A DNA stretch of 64,000 nt, taken from positions 58,226 to 122,225 of the forward strand of contig URQQ01000004.1 of assembly GCA_900549995.1 (NCBI GenBank), read 5' to 3'. The stretch's first letter is position 1. Each line of letters opens with the position of its first letter. The DNA comes from an uncultured Lachnospiraceae bacterium (GTDB lineage: Bacteria > Bacillota > Clostridia > Lachnospirales > Lachnospiraceae). This document shows positions 1-10,500 of this stretch, piece after piece. The position numbers were made by a program, and so were the translations under genes. Under the pieces are notes generated by a model, which searched no databases, was not told where the DNA came from, and saw only the letters and a list, made by a program, of their open reading frames with translations.

Positions 1-3000
1 TCATTTCGGTCAGCATGAACATAAACTTTGAGAGTTTATCCTCCTGGTTATCATAGACAATCCCCCCTGTGTGGGGAGCTTCCTCAAAGGGTGACAGTAA
101 ATGGCTGCTGAAGTCCAGAAGATACATCTGCAGCTGCTCTGGTGTATATCTTTCCGTGAGAGAGCAGAGCATTGTCTGGAGCAGAGTACTTTTTCCGCTG
201 ACCACACTTCCGCATACGGCATAGTGCCCATTTTCTGAAAAGCTGACCCGCAATGGCTCCTGCGCCTGTTTCTGGGGATCATCATAGAGGCCGATGAATG
301 CTTCCAGGTTCCATCCTCCCGCCTGCTGCCTCCATCTCTTTCCATCGAATTTCGTCTCCTGATACCCGGATAATTCTTCCAGGTATATCTCTTCTTTTAA
401 TACCGGAAGCCATAGCTGCATCGCCTTATCATAGCCATTTTCTTCTGCCAGCACGTTCAGATACCGGATGACTGCGTCTAACTGTGTCTCTTCTTTTACT
501 GCTTTCTTCTGTATGGATTTTTGTTTCAGACGGTTTTTATTTCCCACAACTGCTTTCTTCCCGGTCCTCGTAAGAAGTACCGCCGCCGAACTTCTGATCT
601 GTTCCCCCTCTTCGTAGGGCGCACCGCTGTAGCCGGACTGAAACAATTCAAAAATCTCATCATTGCCGACCTGAAGGTAACACCGTCCTGCCTGTGTGAT
701 GAATGCCGCATCCGGGCGGTGGAGCATATCATTGCTGTCCTGCCGGTCCTGAACCCGCAGACAAAGCCGGAACTTGGAGTTGCTCCAGATATTGTCATCT
801 ACGGTTCCGCTCGGCTTCTGCGTTGCCAGGATCAGATGCACTCCAAGGCTCCGTCCAACCTGGGCGACACTGATCAGCTCTCTCATAAAGTCCGGTTCTT
901 CTCTCTTCAATTCCGCAAACTCATCAATAATAATGAACAGATGGGGAACCGGTATTTCTGCCTCATGGTTTTTATAGAGTCTTGTATACAGGTTAATGTT
1001 GTTCACCCCGTACTCGGTAAAGATTCTCTGTCTCCTCATATTCTCGCTCTTGATAGAAATCATCGCACGCCGCACCTGATTCCCCGAAAGGTTCGATATC
1101 TGTCCTGACAGATGGGGCAGATCCGAGAACAGATTGGCCATTCCGCCGCCCTTAAAATCAATGATAAAAAAACAGATATCGTCCGGGCTGAAATTAATTG
1201 CAAGGGAAAGGATATACGTCTGCAGCGTTTCACTCTTGCCGGAACCTGTCGTTCCTGCGATCAGCCCATGCGGGCCGTGATACTTCTCATGAATATCCAG
1301 ATAGCAGTCTGCATTGCCCGACTTCTTGCCGATCAGTGCCTTCATGCTGTTATAGGTCCGGTTCTTTCTCCACCGTCCGAGAACATCCAGTTCTTTCGGA
1401 GCGTATACTCCGTACATTTCAAAAAACTCGAGAGATGCAGGAATTTCACTTGTACTTTCCAGCTCATTGACCTGAATATCTGCAAGATTTCTTCCCAACT
1501 CCTTTACTTCTTCGGCGGATATCTGATCAAAGTCAATCTCCTGTTTCACAGTCACTGTATCCATCAGATTGTAACTTCCCCGGAAATACCGGTCATTCTC
1601 AATGACATCCTCACATACGTTCGGAAGTTCTTCTACCCGCTCCGCCATCAGTACTGTGGTAAGTCCGTACGCAGGCCTGGGATCATAGATATATTTGGCA
1701 AGAAGTTCTCCCTCCACAAGACCTGGTTCTGACAGAAACAGAACATAGTGAGGTTTTGGCACCCCCTTCTTCCCGCTCTGGCTCCGGGTGCGCAGCACAT
1801 TGGCAAGCTCAAAGAAAAGATCCCCCATCTCCACCTCGTTGGCTGCCATGTAGCGGGTCTGCTTGTCTTCAGACCATACATGAGGAAACCACTTCATGCA
1901 TTCCCAGTCTTCTGCGTCCTGTTCGTTTTCTTCCCTGTAGATAAAGATCATTTTTACGTCTGTATAACAGTGGTTTGCCGCAATCTGTACAACCATACTA
2001 TGCATAAGCCGGACCGCCCCCCGTCTGCCCTCTCCCCCGATCAGTCCAACCAGGCGTTTCTCAAGCAGAGAAATCCCCGACGGCACCTGATGGAGCATCT
2101 GAAATTCCTCATAGATCTTTCCGGGCTTCTCGAGCAGAGAATCATTGGTGAGCGTAAACTTTTCCTTTGGAATGTTGATCGCCACCTGAAACGGCTGGTC
2201 ACCAAGGCCAAGCCTCAGATAGAGAAAATCATGGTGGGACTGGTTCCGGTTCCACAGACTGCTGCTATTCTCCCCGTACCTGGCACATTGGCGGGCTGAT
2301 GGATATATTTCATGCATGGCAGCCACATTGTGCTGGTACTTTCCTCTCAGAGAATCCGCAATTTGAATCAGATAGTTGCTATATGCATTAAATCTCTCGT
2401 TCTCCTCTTCCATCTGTTCTCTGCGGCTGTACCGCATATTCAGAACCGCCCATATCACCCCGATCACTGCAGAGGCAACCGCTGTAATCATCCCCGTATA
2501 CATGAATGCACTGGATGCCATCCCTGACAGCCTGGCTCCAAAGATGGCAAATCCGCACCCAAGCATCATCGGAATTGCCATGGTAAACGCAGGCCCGATG
2601 GTCAAAAGCATCGGACGTTCTTTTACTGCTTTTTTAGCCGGCGGACTTTCAATCTCCACCGGCTCATTTAAGATCACCGGAAGATTTCTTGGTGAACGGT
2701 TGAAATACTTCTGCGCTCTGGCCGGTTTTCTCTCCTTCTCCGGCTCCTGCACATATTCCTGTACCTCTTCCCGTCTCAGAATTCCCTCATTTATGGAAAG
2801 ACTTCCAATATAAGCCCCCACCGCCAGCACATCATTTAAAAATACAAGATGAAGCCCAAAGATCTGAAACTGCTCTCCAAACTCCAGACGGTGTTTCCCC
2901 TGAAGCCTGGCATGATCCAGAAAGACTCCGTTTGCACTCTGGTCATACAGATACCAGCCATCCGAATGCCGGTGTAAGACCGCATGGTTTGCTGATACCA

Positions 3001-3388
3001 GTTCCATGAACTTATACTGAATGAGATTCCCTTCTGATTTACCGATGGAAATCTCCTTCATGGCGCTGATATCATACTTCTTCATTACCTGGAACGACAG
3101 AATGGCTTCAACCGCAATGATCTTAAGCCTTTCTCCATGCTCTGTCATAAGCTCCAGAATATCCTCATCTCTTAACAGGTGGCAGTCCTTACTGATACCG
3201 CCTTCTTTCAGGGTATATTCTCCGCTGTTTTTCATTCTCCACCCTTCGGGCGTGACCTCCATCTTCACCGTAACATCTCTTGCCATTCTGAATGACGCCT
3301 GGTTCAACGTTATCTCGTAATCTGCATCATGAATGTTGGGCAGCAGAAATTCCCTGCATCCCTGACTGCTGTAAATCATTAATATCAT
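1..3388 (-). CDS. essC: EssC-like type VII secretion FtsK/SpoIIIE ATPase (3' end outside window)
   Basis: Translating the minus strand from an ATG with a GGAG ribosome site gives about 1129 residues with no stop before the left edge, so the C-terminus is missing. The N-terminal ~200 residues look like FHA domains. Two membrane spans follow at ~260-320, then an FtsK/SpoIIIE ATPase with Walker A GTTGSGKS at ~712-719 and an acidic IIIDEFAEL stretch. A second ATPase module with GSVVSGKST starts near 1065. FHA-TM-tandem ATPase is the order of EssC, the motor of Bacillota type VII secretion. It follows the FHA gene by 14 bp and ends a long co-directional cluster. A DNA-translocating FtsK is unlikely because of the FHA part. 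WXG100 substrates are not visible here and may lie beyond the edge. Confidence 0.9.
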   Translation of the reverse strand, partial: MILMIYSSQGCREFLLPNIHDADYEITLNQASFRMARDVTVKMEVTPEGWRMKNSGEYTLKEGGISKDCHLLRDEDILELMTEHGERLKIIAVEAILSFQVMKKYDISAMKEISIGKSEGNLIQYKFMELVSANHAVLHRHSDGWYLYDQSANGVFLDHARLQGKHRLEFGEQFQIFGLHLVFLNDVLAVGAYIGSLSINEGILRREEVQEYVQEPEKERKPARAQKYFNRSPRNLPVILNEPVEIESPPAKKAVKERPMLLTIGPAFTMAIPMMLGCGFAIFGARLSGMASSAFMYTGMITAVASAVIGVIWAVLNMRYSRREQMEEENERFNAYSNYLIQIADSLRGKYQHNVAAMHEIYPSARQCARYGENSSSLWNRNQSHHDFLYLRLGLGDQPFQVAINIPKEKFTLTNDSLLEKPGKIYEEFQMLHQVPSGISLLEKRLVGLIGGEGRRGAVRLMHSMVVQIAANHCYTDVKMIFIYREENEQDAEDWECMKWFPHVWSEDKQTRYMAANEVEMGDLFFELANVLRTRSQSGKKGVPKPHYVLFLSEPGLVEGELLAKYIYDPRPAYGLTTVLMAERVEELPNVCEDVIENDRYFRGSYNLMDTVTVKQEIDFDQISAEEVKELGRNLADIQVNELESTSEIPASLEFFEMYGVYAPKELDVLGRWRKNRTYNSMKALIGKKSGNADCYLDIHEKYHGPHGLIAGTTGSGKSETLQTYILSLAINFSPDDICFFIIDFKGGGMANLFSDLPHLSGQISNLSGNQVRRAMISIKSENMRRQRIFTEYGVNNINLYTRLYKNHEAEIPVPHLFIIIDEFAELKREEPDFMRELISVAQVGRSLGVHLILATQKPSGTVDDNIWSNSKFRLCLRVQDRQDSNDMLHRPDAAFITQAGRCYLQVGNDEIFELFQSGYSGAPYEEGEQIRSSAAVLLTRTGKKAVVGNKNRLKQKSIQKKAVKEETQLDAVIRYLNVLAEENGYDKAMQLWLPVLKEEIYLEELSGYQETKFDGKRWRQQAGGWNLEAFIGLYDDPQKQAQEPLRVSFSENGHYAVCGSVVSGKSTLLQTMLCSLTERYTPEQLQMYLLDFSSHLLSPFEEAPHTGGIVYDNQEDKLSKFMFMLTEM

Positions 3389-3402
3389 ATGTTTTCTCCA
3401 TT

Positions 3403-3840
3403 TTACATTGCTGCCATATCGAAATAGAATAAGGTAACCTTCATCCTGACCGTACCGATCACCAGAATGTCTCCGGTAAAAACAGGCTCCACTGCAGTCA
3501 CTGCTCTTTTTCTAAACCCCCGTTTGATCCATGTCCCATTCGAGGAATTCAGATCTTCTACTACCGGCTGGCCTTCTGCCAGACAGATCCGGCAGTGCCT
3601 TGACGATACTGAAATCTCCCGGATACAGATTTCATTGCCCTCTACCTGCCGTCCAATGGAAATCCCCGGCTCCGGATCGAATACATAGCCTTCTCTTGAG
3701 ACATCTTTCCATTCAAGGCAAAGCATTACCTTCTGCCCCATATAAAGATCCGGCTGCCGGTTGGCAATGGCCCGGTCAAGCAGATCTTCTTTGATGATCT
3801 TATACGCTGCCTGATAATATTTCATAGTTTCCCTGCGCAT
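3403..3840 (-). CDS. Small FHA-domain protein
   Basis: A 145-residue cytoplasmic protein if it starts at 3840, 11 bases after the upstream stop and behind an AAGGAAAAGG-type ribosome site. An upstream in-frame ATG at 3933 would overlap the preceding gene by 82 bp and is less likely; a start at 3825 is also possible. The C-terminal half is a typical FHA domain: ISIGR, then SVSSRH, then LNSSNGTW, which are the phosphothreonine-binding Arg, Ser, His and Asn positions. The N-terminal ~55 residues are helical and unassigned. It sits between the TPR membrane protein and essC. It probably binds a phosphothreonine made by one of the two kinases of the locus and may link them to the ATPase; that role is inference. 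Confidence 0.85.
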   Translation of the reverse strand: MRRETMKYYQAAYKIIKEDLLDRAIANRQPDLYMGQKVMLCLEWKDVSREGYVFDPEPGISIGRQVEGNEICIREISVSSRHCRICLAEGQPVVEDLNSSNGTWIKRGFRKRAVTAVEPVFTGDILVIGTVRMKVTLFYFDMAAM

Positions 3841-3851
3841 AGCCTTTTCCT

Positions 3852-5459
3852 TTACTGTTTGCTGCCCGGCGTAAATGAATCTGTGGACGGCGCTGTATTT
3901 AAAATGTTCAGTTTCCCATGGTCGATTTCGCATACGATCCAGATATCTTTTACGGTACTTTGCGGATCAATCGCAATCACCTCAGGCTCTTTCCCCGGAA
4001 GGTATACTTTTACCGTTGCCCCAAGCTCCCTCATCGTCTGAGTTCTGCGGTAATCCGCCACCATGTATCTGTATGTCCCGTTCAGGTTATAGATTGTAAC
4101 CGTCTCAGGACCATAGCCCGATGTGGTGTCATTGTCGAGGTCGGCAATCACTTCCTCACCCTTTTTCGCCTGCCTGCTGCGGTAATTCACAAATACATCG
4201 TCCCCCTCGTCAGTCTCTCCCTCCAGATAAGAGTCGAGATCCTCAGGCTTTGCTCCCCATTCCAGAACAATTCTTGCTGTTCCTTTTGTAAGTTCCGGTG
4301 AGATCGTGTATTGCTCCCCTTTATAAGTCCGTCCTTTTACAACCGATGCCTCGAAGGTCTCTTTGGTATACCCATCTGCAGTAATGGTAATCTCATAAGT
4401 CCCGGCATCCAGCTCTGCCTCGAAGGTTCCGTCTGCTTTGGCTGCCGCTGTGACATCCTTCTTTCCTTTCGTATGGAACGTTATCTCTGCGCCTGCCACA
4501 CCCTCTCCCGTCACTGCATCGATTACGACACCGGAATAATTGGCTTTCTCTGACTTCTGGTTGGCATTCACAAGAATGATTTCATTCCATGCATCCGGTG
4601 ATACTATATTGCCATTTTCATCCGTTTCCACATGAAGAATCAGATCATCCGCAGTTATTTCAATATAGGTTCTGTCATCCTCCTTTATCGGTGTTATCGT
4701 CTGCCCCGTCATCATCTGAAGCTTTGTAAGGCTTACGGCACCGTCAAAATTCTGAAATAGTAATCCAAGAGAATTCATATGAACCTTCTCCGGCATTCCA
4801 TCTTCTTTCGGTGTCTTTCGGCTTACATCTACAATATTCTGATTGTCCGCAGTATTGGTATAATAGCAGACACCTGCGAAATTCTCAGGGGTTACCGCCA
4901 GATAACCATCCTCGTCTGCCTCTATCCCGCCGGACCCGAACTCCGCTTTAAAGTCTGCATACCTGAAATGGGTCAGCTTCTGGATAAAGGATGTATTCCA
5001 CGCAATATTTGGGGAAGCCGTATTCAGATCCGGCGGCATGTCTTTCTCATCTTCCTCTTTTGGCAGCCGGTTCAGATAAGTGCCATCCACAAGCTGATCC
5101 AGCATGCGCTTAATCCTGTCTGAATTTGTTTTCTGAAATCCCTGTTTTAACACAACTTTCGCTTCTGCCTCTTCCCCCTGTTCCACATAAGCCTCCGCAA
5201 GACAAATGTAAGCGTCTGTCCTTTCCGGATCTGCCCTGAGTGCTTTTTTATACTCCAGGATTGCTCCCTTGTAATCACTCTGAGCCAGATATTTTTCCGC
5301 ACTTTTTATGGATTCCTTATAACTCTTCTCTTTCATCTGGCTTCTCACATAGAATCCGCCGCCTGCGAATGCCAGAAGCAGAAGAACTCCGACCAGCACA
5401 CCGACCAGGATATTCATCCTCCTTCGGTTGTTCCCTCCGTAATTTCCGTTCTCTTTCAT
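3852..5459 (-). CDS. Membrane-anchored TPR protein with carboxypeptidase-regulatory-like and YfaP-like domains
   Basis: A 535-residue protein with a good AGGAGG site before 5459. A short basic N-terminus is followed by one membrane span (~16-37), a TPR-like segment (~45-115), a long unassigned middle, a beta-sandwich like the carboxypeptidase regulatory/Cna-B fold (~307-392) and a C-terminal part starting WGAKPEDLDSYL (~401-412), which resembles the YfaP/DUF2135 Trp-Gly...Asp-Leu-Asp-Ser motif. Most of the protein should be outside the cell. It lies between the 44-residue membrane protein and the FHA protein in the same cluster. It may be a scaffold of the secretion or surface complex; the function is not established. 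Confidence 0.75.
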   Translation of the reverse strand: MKENGNYGGNNRRRMNILVGVLVGVLLLLAFAGGGFYVRSQMKEKSYKESIKSAEKYLAQSDYKGAILEYKKALRADPERTDAYICLAEAYVEQGEEAEAKVVLKQGFQKTNSDRIKRMLDQLVDGTYLNRLPKEEDEKDMPPDLNTASPNIAWNTSFIQKLTHFRYADFKAEFGSGGIEADEDGYLAVTPENFAGVCYYTNTADNQNIVDVSRKTPKEDGMPEKVHMNSLGLLFQNFDGAVSLTKLQMMTGQTITPIKEDDRTYIEITADDLILHVETDENGNIVSPDAWNEIILVNANQKSEKANYSGVVIDAVTGEGVAGAEITFHTKGKKDVTAAAKADGTFEAELDAGTYEITITADGYTKETFEASVVKGRTYKGEQYTISPELTKGTARIVLEWGAKPEDLDSYLEGETDEGDDVFVNYRSRQAKKGEEVIADLDNDTTSGYGPETVTIYNLNGTYRYMVADYRRTQTMRELGATVKVYLPGKEPEVIAIDPQSTVKDIWIVCEIDHGKLNILNTAPSTDSFTPGSKQ

Positions 5460-5474
5460 CCCTCATCCTCCTGA

Positions 5475-5609
5475 TTAATCGTAGATCTGGTATTCCTTTT
5501 CCTTCAGATACCTCTTTTTCCGTCTCAGAACACTCTGCACTATGAGAAACAGAACCGTCGACATCAGGACAAGTCCTGTTCCGATGACCATTAACGCAAC
5601 TCCACTCAT
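5475..5609 (-). CDS. 44-residue single-span membrane microprotein
   Basis: Found by direct translation. ATG at 5609 follows GGAGGAATAGGCGT, whose GGAGG lies inside the 3' end of the kinase gene, and the stop is at 5475-5477. The product is a hydrophobic helix (about residues 3-24, MSGVALMVIGTG...) followed by a strongly basic tail (RRKKRYLKEKE), so N-out/C-in is likely. It fits exactly between the kinase stop (5614) and the ribosome site of the next gene. The strong ribosome site and tight packing argue that it is translated. It may be a small subunit or kinase partner; no family was recognised. Confidence 0.65.
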   Translation of the reverse strand: MSGVALMVIGTGLVLMSTVLFLIVQSVLRRKKRYLKEKEYQIYD

Positions 5610-5613
5610 ACGC

Positions 5614-7503
5614 CTATTCCTCCATCTGGTTCATAATTTCCATCAGCTGCTCCATTTCCTCATCCGTCCCACCCTCTCTCTGATATCTGTTTTTTGTCTC
5701 TCTATAGGTGTACCAGAGATCTCCCTTTACAGATGTATAATCCTTGTCATCTCTGGCCTGATCGAGATAGTTGTAACACATCCACATCCCAATCTTATAA
5801 TCTCTGGCATCCTCCTGCTTCATAAGCTTCAGCACCTCATTGCTCTCCTGATACTCACCGCCCATTCGTCTGACAAGTGCCAGATTCATCTTATCTTCAT
5901 AAGACGGGTTCGCTTTCTGATACAAAGACTTGTAACATTCCAATGCTTCGCCAAGATAATAGTTCTGATAAACATCTCTTGTACTCTCCGAAAATGCATT
6001 GACCAAAGCCTCACCGTATCTGCGCAGCACATTCGTACTTCCCGAAGCTTCTGTGGCACTTTTCAGCACAACAGTCTCATTCTCATAATCTTTCTGCTCT
6101 CTGTAAATATCCGCCGCAAGCAGCGCTGCATGCTCCATATACGTTGGATTGCTGCTCCCTTCCAGTTTGTCCAGAATCGGCACTGCCTCCGTTTCCTTCC
6201 CCTCCTCGATCAGGATTTCTGCCTGGATCAGCTGCAATGCTTCCTGGTCCACCCGGACATCACCTGCATTATCGAGTACCTTTTCTGCTTTTGGCCTCTG
6301 GTGGTTTCTGACGAGGGAAATGACATAGTCCTGAAGGTAAGTTGTCTCTTCCGGCGCAGTCTCATAAGCCTCTTCATAGTAAGAAACCGCTTCTTCAAAT
6401 TCCTTCTGACGGAAATAACTTTCTCCGACTGCGTGTAACACTTCCGCCTTTTCTTCCGGGTGATTCTTTCGGTAACTTTTATATCGGAACTCATTGAGCA
6501 TTTCATTTCCCGTTGAGATAATCTCCTCTTCTGCCTGTGTCTCATTTGCTTTATAGAAATCCTGGTAGGCAGTCAGCCATTTTGCCCTGCTGCACTGAAA
6601 ATTACCATAGTAAACCATCAAAATCCCGGAAATCATACACAGTCCATAGAGAACCACTGCCAAAACCTGCAGCTTCGAATACCGCCGGTATAAAGGATCC
6701 AGACGGCTGATGTTCAATACCGCCCGGCGCATCTGTGACGCACTGTGGAAGCGTCTGCCTGGCTGTCTCTGCATCGCCTTATGTATGACTGCTTTCAATC
6801 CGCTGCTGTAAGGGGCTTCACTGTAAATGACCGGTACAAGCTGTTCCTGCTGCGGGTCGGGCAGATATCCGGTAACCAGCGTATAAAAAGTAGCACCCAG
6901 GCTGTAGATATCCATTCTTGCATCCAGCGTAATGGTATCCTTTTCCCCGGACAGCCTGTACATTACCTTTTCAAACTGCTCCGGTGCCGCATACCACTGG
7001 CTGATTCCTCTGACATCTTTTGTATCTTCCCCATCCAGAGAGATATTGAAATCAATCAGGCAGACATTTCCCTGAGGTGTAATCATAATATTGGCCGGTT
7101 TGATATCGCTGTGAAGAATCGGCGGTTTTTGTGAATGCAGATAATCCAGTACCTCACTCAGCTGCAGAAGCCATTTCAAAAGAGTCTTCTCCTGAAATTT
7201 ATGTCCCTGATCAAGGTAGTATTGGAGATCCGCACCTTCCACGTACTCCATCACCGTATAAACGGTTGACCCGATCTGCAGAAAATCATAGACCTGAGGG
7301 AGGTATGTATGATGGAGGTTCTTAAGAATATCTGCCTCCGCCCTCGCACTGATCTGGCCTGCATAGTGATCTTTGATTTTCTTTACAACAACTTTCTTTT
7401 GAAGTCTCAGGTGGTCTGCCAGATAGACCACCCCGGTTCCTCCGTGTCCGATTTCCTCCAAAATGCGGTACATGCCTCCCAGAATCTCTCCGTTTCGTAT
7501 CAT
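5614..7503 (-). CDS. Ser/Thr kinase-like membrane protein with extracellular helical repeats
   Basis: 629 residues starting behind AGGAGAG. A PknB-type kinase fold covers ~10-265: Gly loop GHGGTGVVY, Lys41, HSDIKPAN (catalytic Asp133 kept, Arg of HRD replaced by Ser) and DFN instead of DFG at 151-153, followed by APEQ. One membrane span (~278-300) leads to ~330 residues of TPR-like helices that should lie outside. The motif changes suggest an altered or weak kinase, though Asp, Lys and Asn ligands remain. The kinase fold-TM-helical ectodomain layout and the place near essC recall EssB/YukC, the pseudokinase subunit of type VII systems. That link is an inference from architecture. Confidence 0.85.
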   Translation of the reverse strand: MIRNGEILGGMYRILEEIGHGGTGVVYLADHLRLQKKVVVKKIKDHYAGQISARAEADILKNLHHTYLPQVYDFLQIGSTVYTVMEYVEGADLQYYLDQGHKFQEKTLLKWLLQLSEVLDYLHSQKPPILHSDIKPANIMITPQGNVCLIDFNISLDGEDTKDVRGISQWYAAPEQFEKVMYRLSGEKDTITLDARMDIYSLGATFYTLVTGYLPDPQQEQLVPVIYSEAPYSSGLKAVIHKAMQRQPGRRFHSASQMRRAVLNISRLDPLYRRYSKLQVLAVVLYGLCMISGILMVYYGNFQCSRAKWLTAYQDFYKANETQAEEEIISTGNEMLNEFRYKSYRKNHPEEKAEVLHAVGESYFRQKEFEEAVSYYEEAYETAPEETTYLQDYVISLVRNHQRPKAEKVLDNAGDVRVDQEALQLIQAEILIEEGKETEAVPILDKLEGSSNPTYMEHAALLAADIYREQKDYENETVVLKSATEASGSTNVLRRYGEALVNAFSESTRDVYQNYYLGEALECYKSLYQKANPSYEDKMNLALVRRMGGEYQESNEVLKLMKQEDARDYKIGMWMCYNYLDQARDDKDYTSVKGDLWYTYRETKNRYQREGGTDEEMEQLMEIMNQMEE

Positions 7504-7526
7504 ATATTTCTCTCCTGATTCGAAGT

Positions 7527-7560
7527 AAAGCTGTCTAAATCTAAGGATTCAGACAGCTTT
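7527..7560 (-). terminator. Intergenic hairpin inside the secretion cluster
   Basis: AAAGCTGTCT and AGACAGCTTT form a perfect 10-bp inverted repeat with a 14-nt loop, between the giant surface protein gene and the downstream kinase gene. No clear U-tract follows on the minus strand, so it is more likely an attenuator or RNA-stability element than a full terminator. Confidence 0.45.
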
Positions 7561-7590
7561 ACAACTTTCTTCAACTATAAACTTTTAAGC

Positions 7591-10500
7591 TTACTCTGAA
7601 GGATTCTTTTTCTTTTTTGAAAGTACCATGTAGATTGCAGCCGCAATCAGGGCAACACCTCCGATAGAACCAAACATTACCGGCTTATTGCTGTAGAACT
7701 GAACGAATATATTTGACGTAACAAGTACGCTCATTGGTTCGCTCTCTGCCACATTTCCCGCAGCATCTGTTGCCACAGCCTTTACCTCCTGGAAGCTTGT
7801 CGCACTGTTCAGCGTATATGGAATCTGTCCTTTCGCCTTTGCGATCATGTTTGCCGTATAGCTCTTCACTGGCGCTTCTTTGCCATCTGCATAGATCTCC
7901 ATGCCATCCAGCGCAATGTTATCGCTGACTGCGACTGTGATATCTCTGGAGTCTGCCCGGTACTGTGCTTTGTTCTCAATTCCGGTGATAACAACTGTCG
8001 GTTTCGTCTTATCTATGACAAATTCAATGTTCTTGTCCTTCACTTTATTATTGATCTGGTTTGTCGCCCGGTCTCTGGAGTCAATTGTAACTGTATAATT
8101 TCCTTCTTTTTCAAAATTTTCTTTGTGAATTGTATATTGATACTGCTTCCATGATTCTTCACTTCCGCTTGCCTTCACCGTGTAGTCTGTACCATTCTTA
8201 AGTGTCACAAGTTCTCCGTCACGTCCATAGGAAATGCTGTTGAATTCCAGTGTATCTACATTAATTTCGGTCACATGCAGATCCTGTTCTTTGTTCGTAT
8301 AGTATCGATCCAGCAGTTCCTTCGTGTCATCTGAGAATACATACACAGAACCAAAACGATTGACTGAAAACATCACTGACTTCTCTTCCACGTTGCCGGC
8401 TTTATCCTGTACCTTTGCTGTTAATGTATATAAGTCATCCATCTCTTCCGTATGTTCAAAATCCGGCATCTTAATGCTTTCACCATTTCCGGTATTTGTG
8501 CGGTCGCCAGACAGATTCACTGCTCCGTGGTTCGCTCCCTGCAGACTGATTGTCACACCTTCCGGCGTATAATTGACATCGCTGTACTGGACACCCGGAG
8601 CCACAACACCATTATTCGCTGATTTATCAATGATGTCGAAGATATTAATCTCCGGCTTTGTCTGGTCGATGGTAAATGTCTCCGGCGTGTAATCTGCGGC
8701 CGGATTCCCTGCCAGATCGCTGTAATCAATATCAAATGTATAATCTCCGTCTGCAGTATAGCTGATTGATGCTGTATGGGTATCTCCGCTCTGTGACCAT
8801 CCACCGATTGACGGTGCCGTGATTCCCTGGCCCTGAAGAGATGCCGTAATAGCCGCACGGACTTCAGCTCCATTAAAGTTATGTTCATTCACTGTCACGG
8901 TTGCGGTGCGGGGCGCATTGTAATATCCTGCTGTTGCCGCCGAGTTGTTATCATAAGATACACTGATGGTCGGAACCGTCTTATCGATCGTAAACTCATC
9001 CACCTGCGTGTACTCGGAATCATTTCCCGCAAGATCTGTACAGTTCAGTGTCAATGTATAGTCTCCGTCATCTGCAAATGTGACCGTACAGGTATTGACT
9101 GCATTGTCTGATACTCCTGCGTCCGAGCTGCTGGACCAGCCGCTGATTGACGGCTGTACCCCGTCAGTATTTGTGATCTCAAACCTCACCGCCGATGGGT
9201 CAAAATTCCGCTCTGTCACCGTGACAGTGGCAGTTCTTGTAGCATTATAATACCGTTCATTCAGCGGAGTGTTCAGATCATACTCTACCTGAATCGCTGG
9301 CTTTGTGATATCGATTTTCAGCTCTTTCTCTGCCTCTGCCATATTGCCTGCATTATCCACTGCTCTTACATATATTAATACGTTGTTACTGTTATTGAGT
9401 TCTGCAAAGACAGTCTCATCCCGTTCCAGATTCTTAATCCTTGCAGACTTCGGTGCCAGCGAGTCGTCATAATTACCGGACTGGGTCACCGCCCCGTCTT
9501 TTCTTACTTCATAGTATACCGACTGCAAACCAGCATAAGAACTGTTCACTGTAGGATCTGTTACACTGATGTGGAATGGCACGTTACTGTTGTAGATTCC
9601 ATATGTCGGATCAGTCATTGTAATTGTAATATCCGGCGCTTCCGGACTAACATTATCCACGATCACACCGTCATGATTGTTAAGGTAGGTCACATTTCCT
9701 GACCGGTCAATAATTCTGACATAGATCACCGACTGTTCATTCGGATTCATAACCGCCTGATATCCATATGTCCATGCATCTTCGCCCAGACGATCCAGCT
9801 GCTCCCAGGAAAGCCCGGAAAACTGGTTTCGTTCCTCTTCACTTGGAATGTACTTATAGTAGGATGTAGATTCTACTCCGGCTGTTACATCATCACTTGT
9901 GATATCTGCGACAACCGTCTGCTGCTCAAAGAATCCAAATGTAATTGTCTGTAAAAAGCTGTCCCACACTGATCCGAGAATGCTGACCGTTCCCGTTGGT
10001 GCCGTCTGGTCATACGTAAAGTTTCTTGGGGCATAAGTCACCGAACGCCCTGACAGGTCTGTGTAAGTAAAGGAAAACGTATAGTTGGCATCCTGATGGA
10101 ATCTGATCTCAAGTGTCTGGCTGTCAGCATCCCAGTTCGTGTAATTCTCAGCCCACGCGGCCACATCCATGACGCCGTCCGGCGCCTCTGTGCCTGTCAG
10201 CTGGAACCTGATCTGTTTTGGATCAGCCGAGAAACGTCTGCCCTCGATGAAGTTCTTCTCTGTAATTTTAACGACTGCTGTGATTTCCTTGTTGGCAAAT
10301 AATTCTCCCGCCTCTGCCTTCTTGGTGACATCCTCTGCATCCACATAGTATTTTACATCTGCCGTTGGATCGAGATTGTCGATGGAGAAGGTTCTTGGTG
10401 CTTTCGAATCCCCATAGCTGACTGGTGTGTTCGTCCATCCCGCCTTATCCGTACAGTGCGGTGTAATGTCCGCATAATCACATCCTCCGGTGCCTTTATT

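Noticed and set aside
521..2813. Plus-strand open frames over essC
   Set aside because: They lie opposite a continuous EssC frame with intact Walker motifs; no ribosome sites and no recognisable domains.
1..3388. Chromosome-segregation FtsK/SpoIIIE
   Set aside because: FHA N-terminus, two membrane spans and a second ATPase module fit EssC rather than a DNA pump.
5542..6438. A 298-codon plus-strand open frame
   Set aside because: Antisense shadow of the helical part of the kinase-like gene; Cys/Leu/Ile-rich, no family and no ribosome site.
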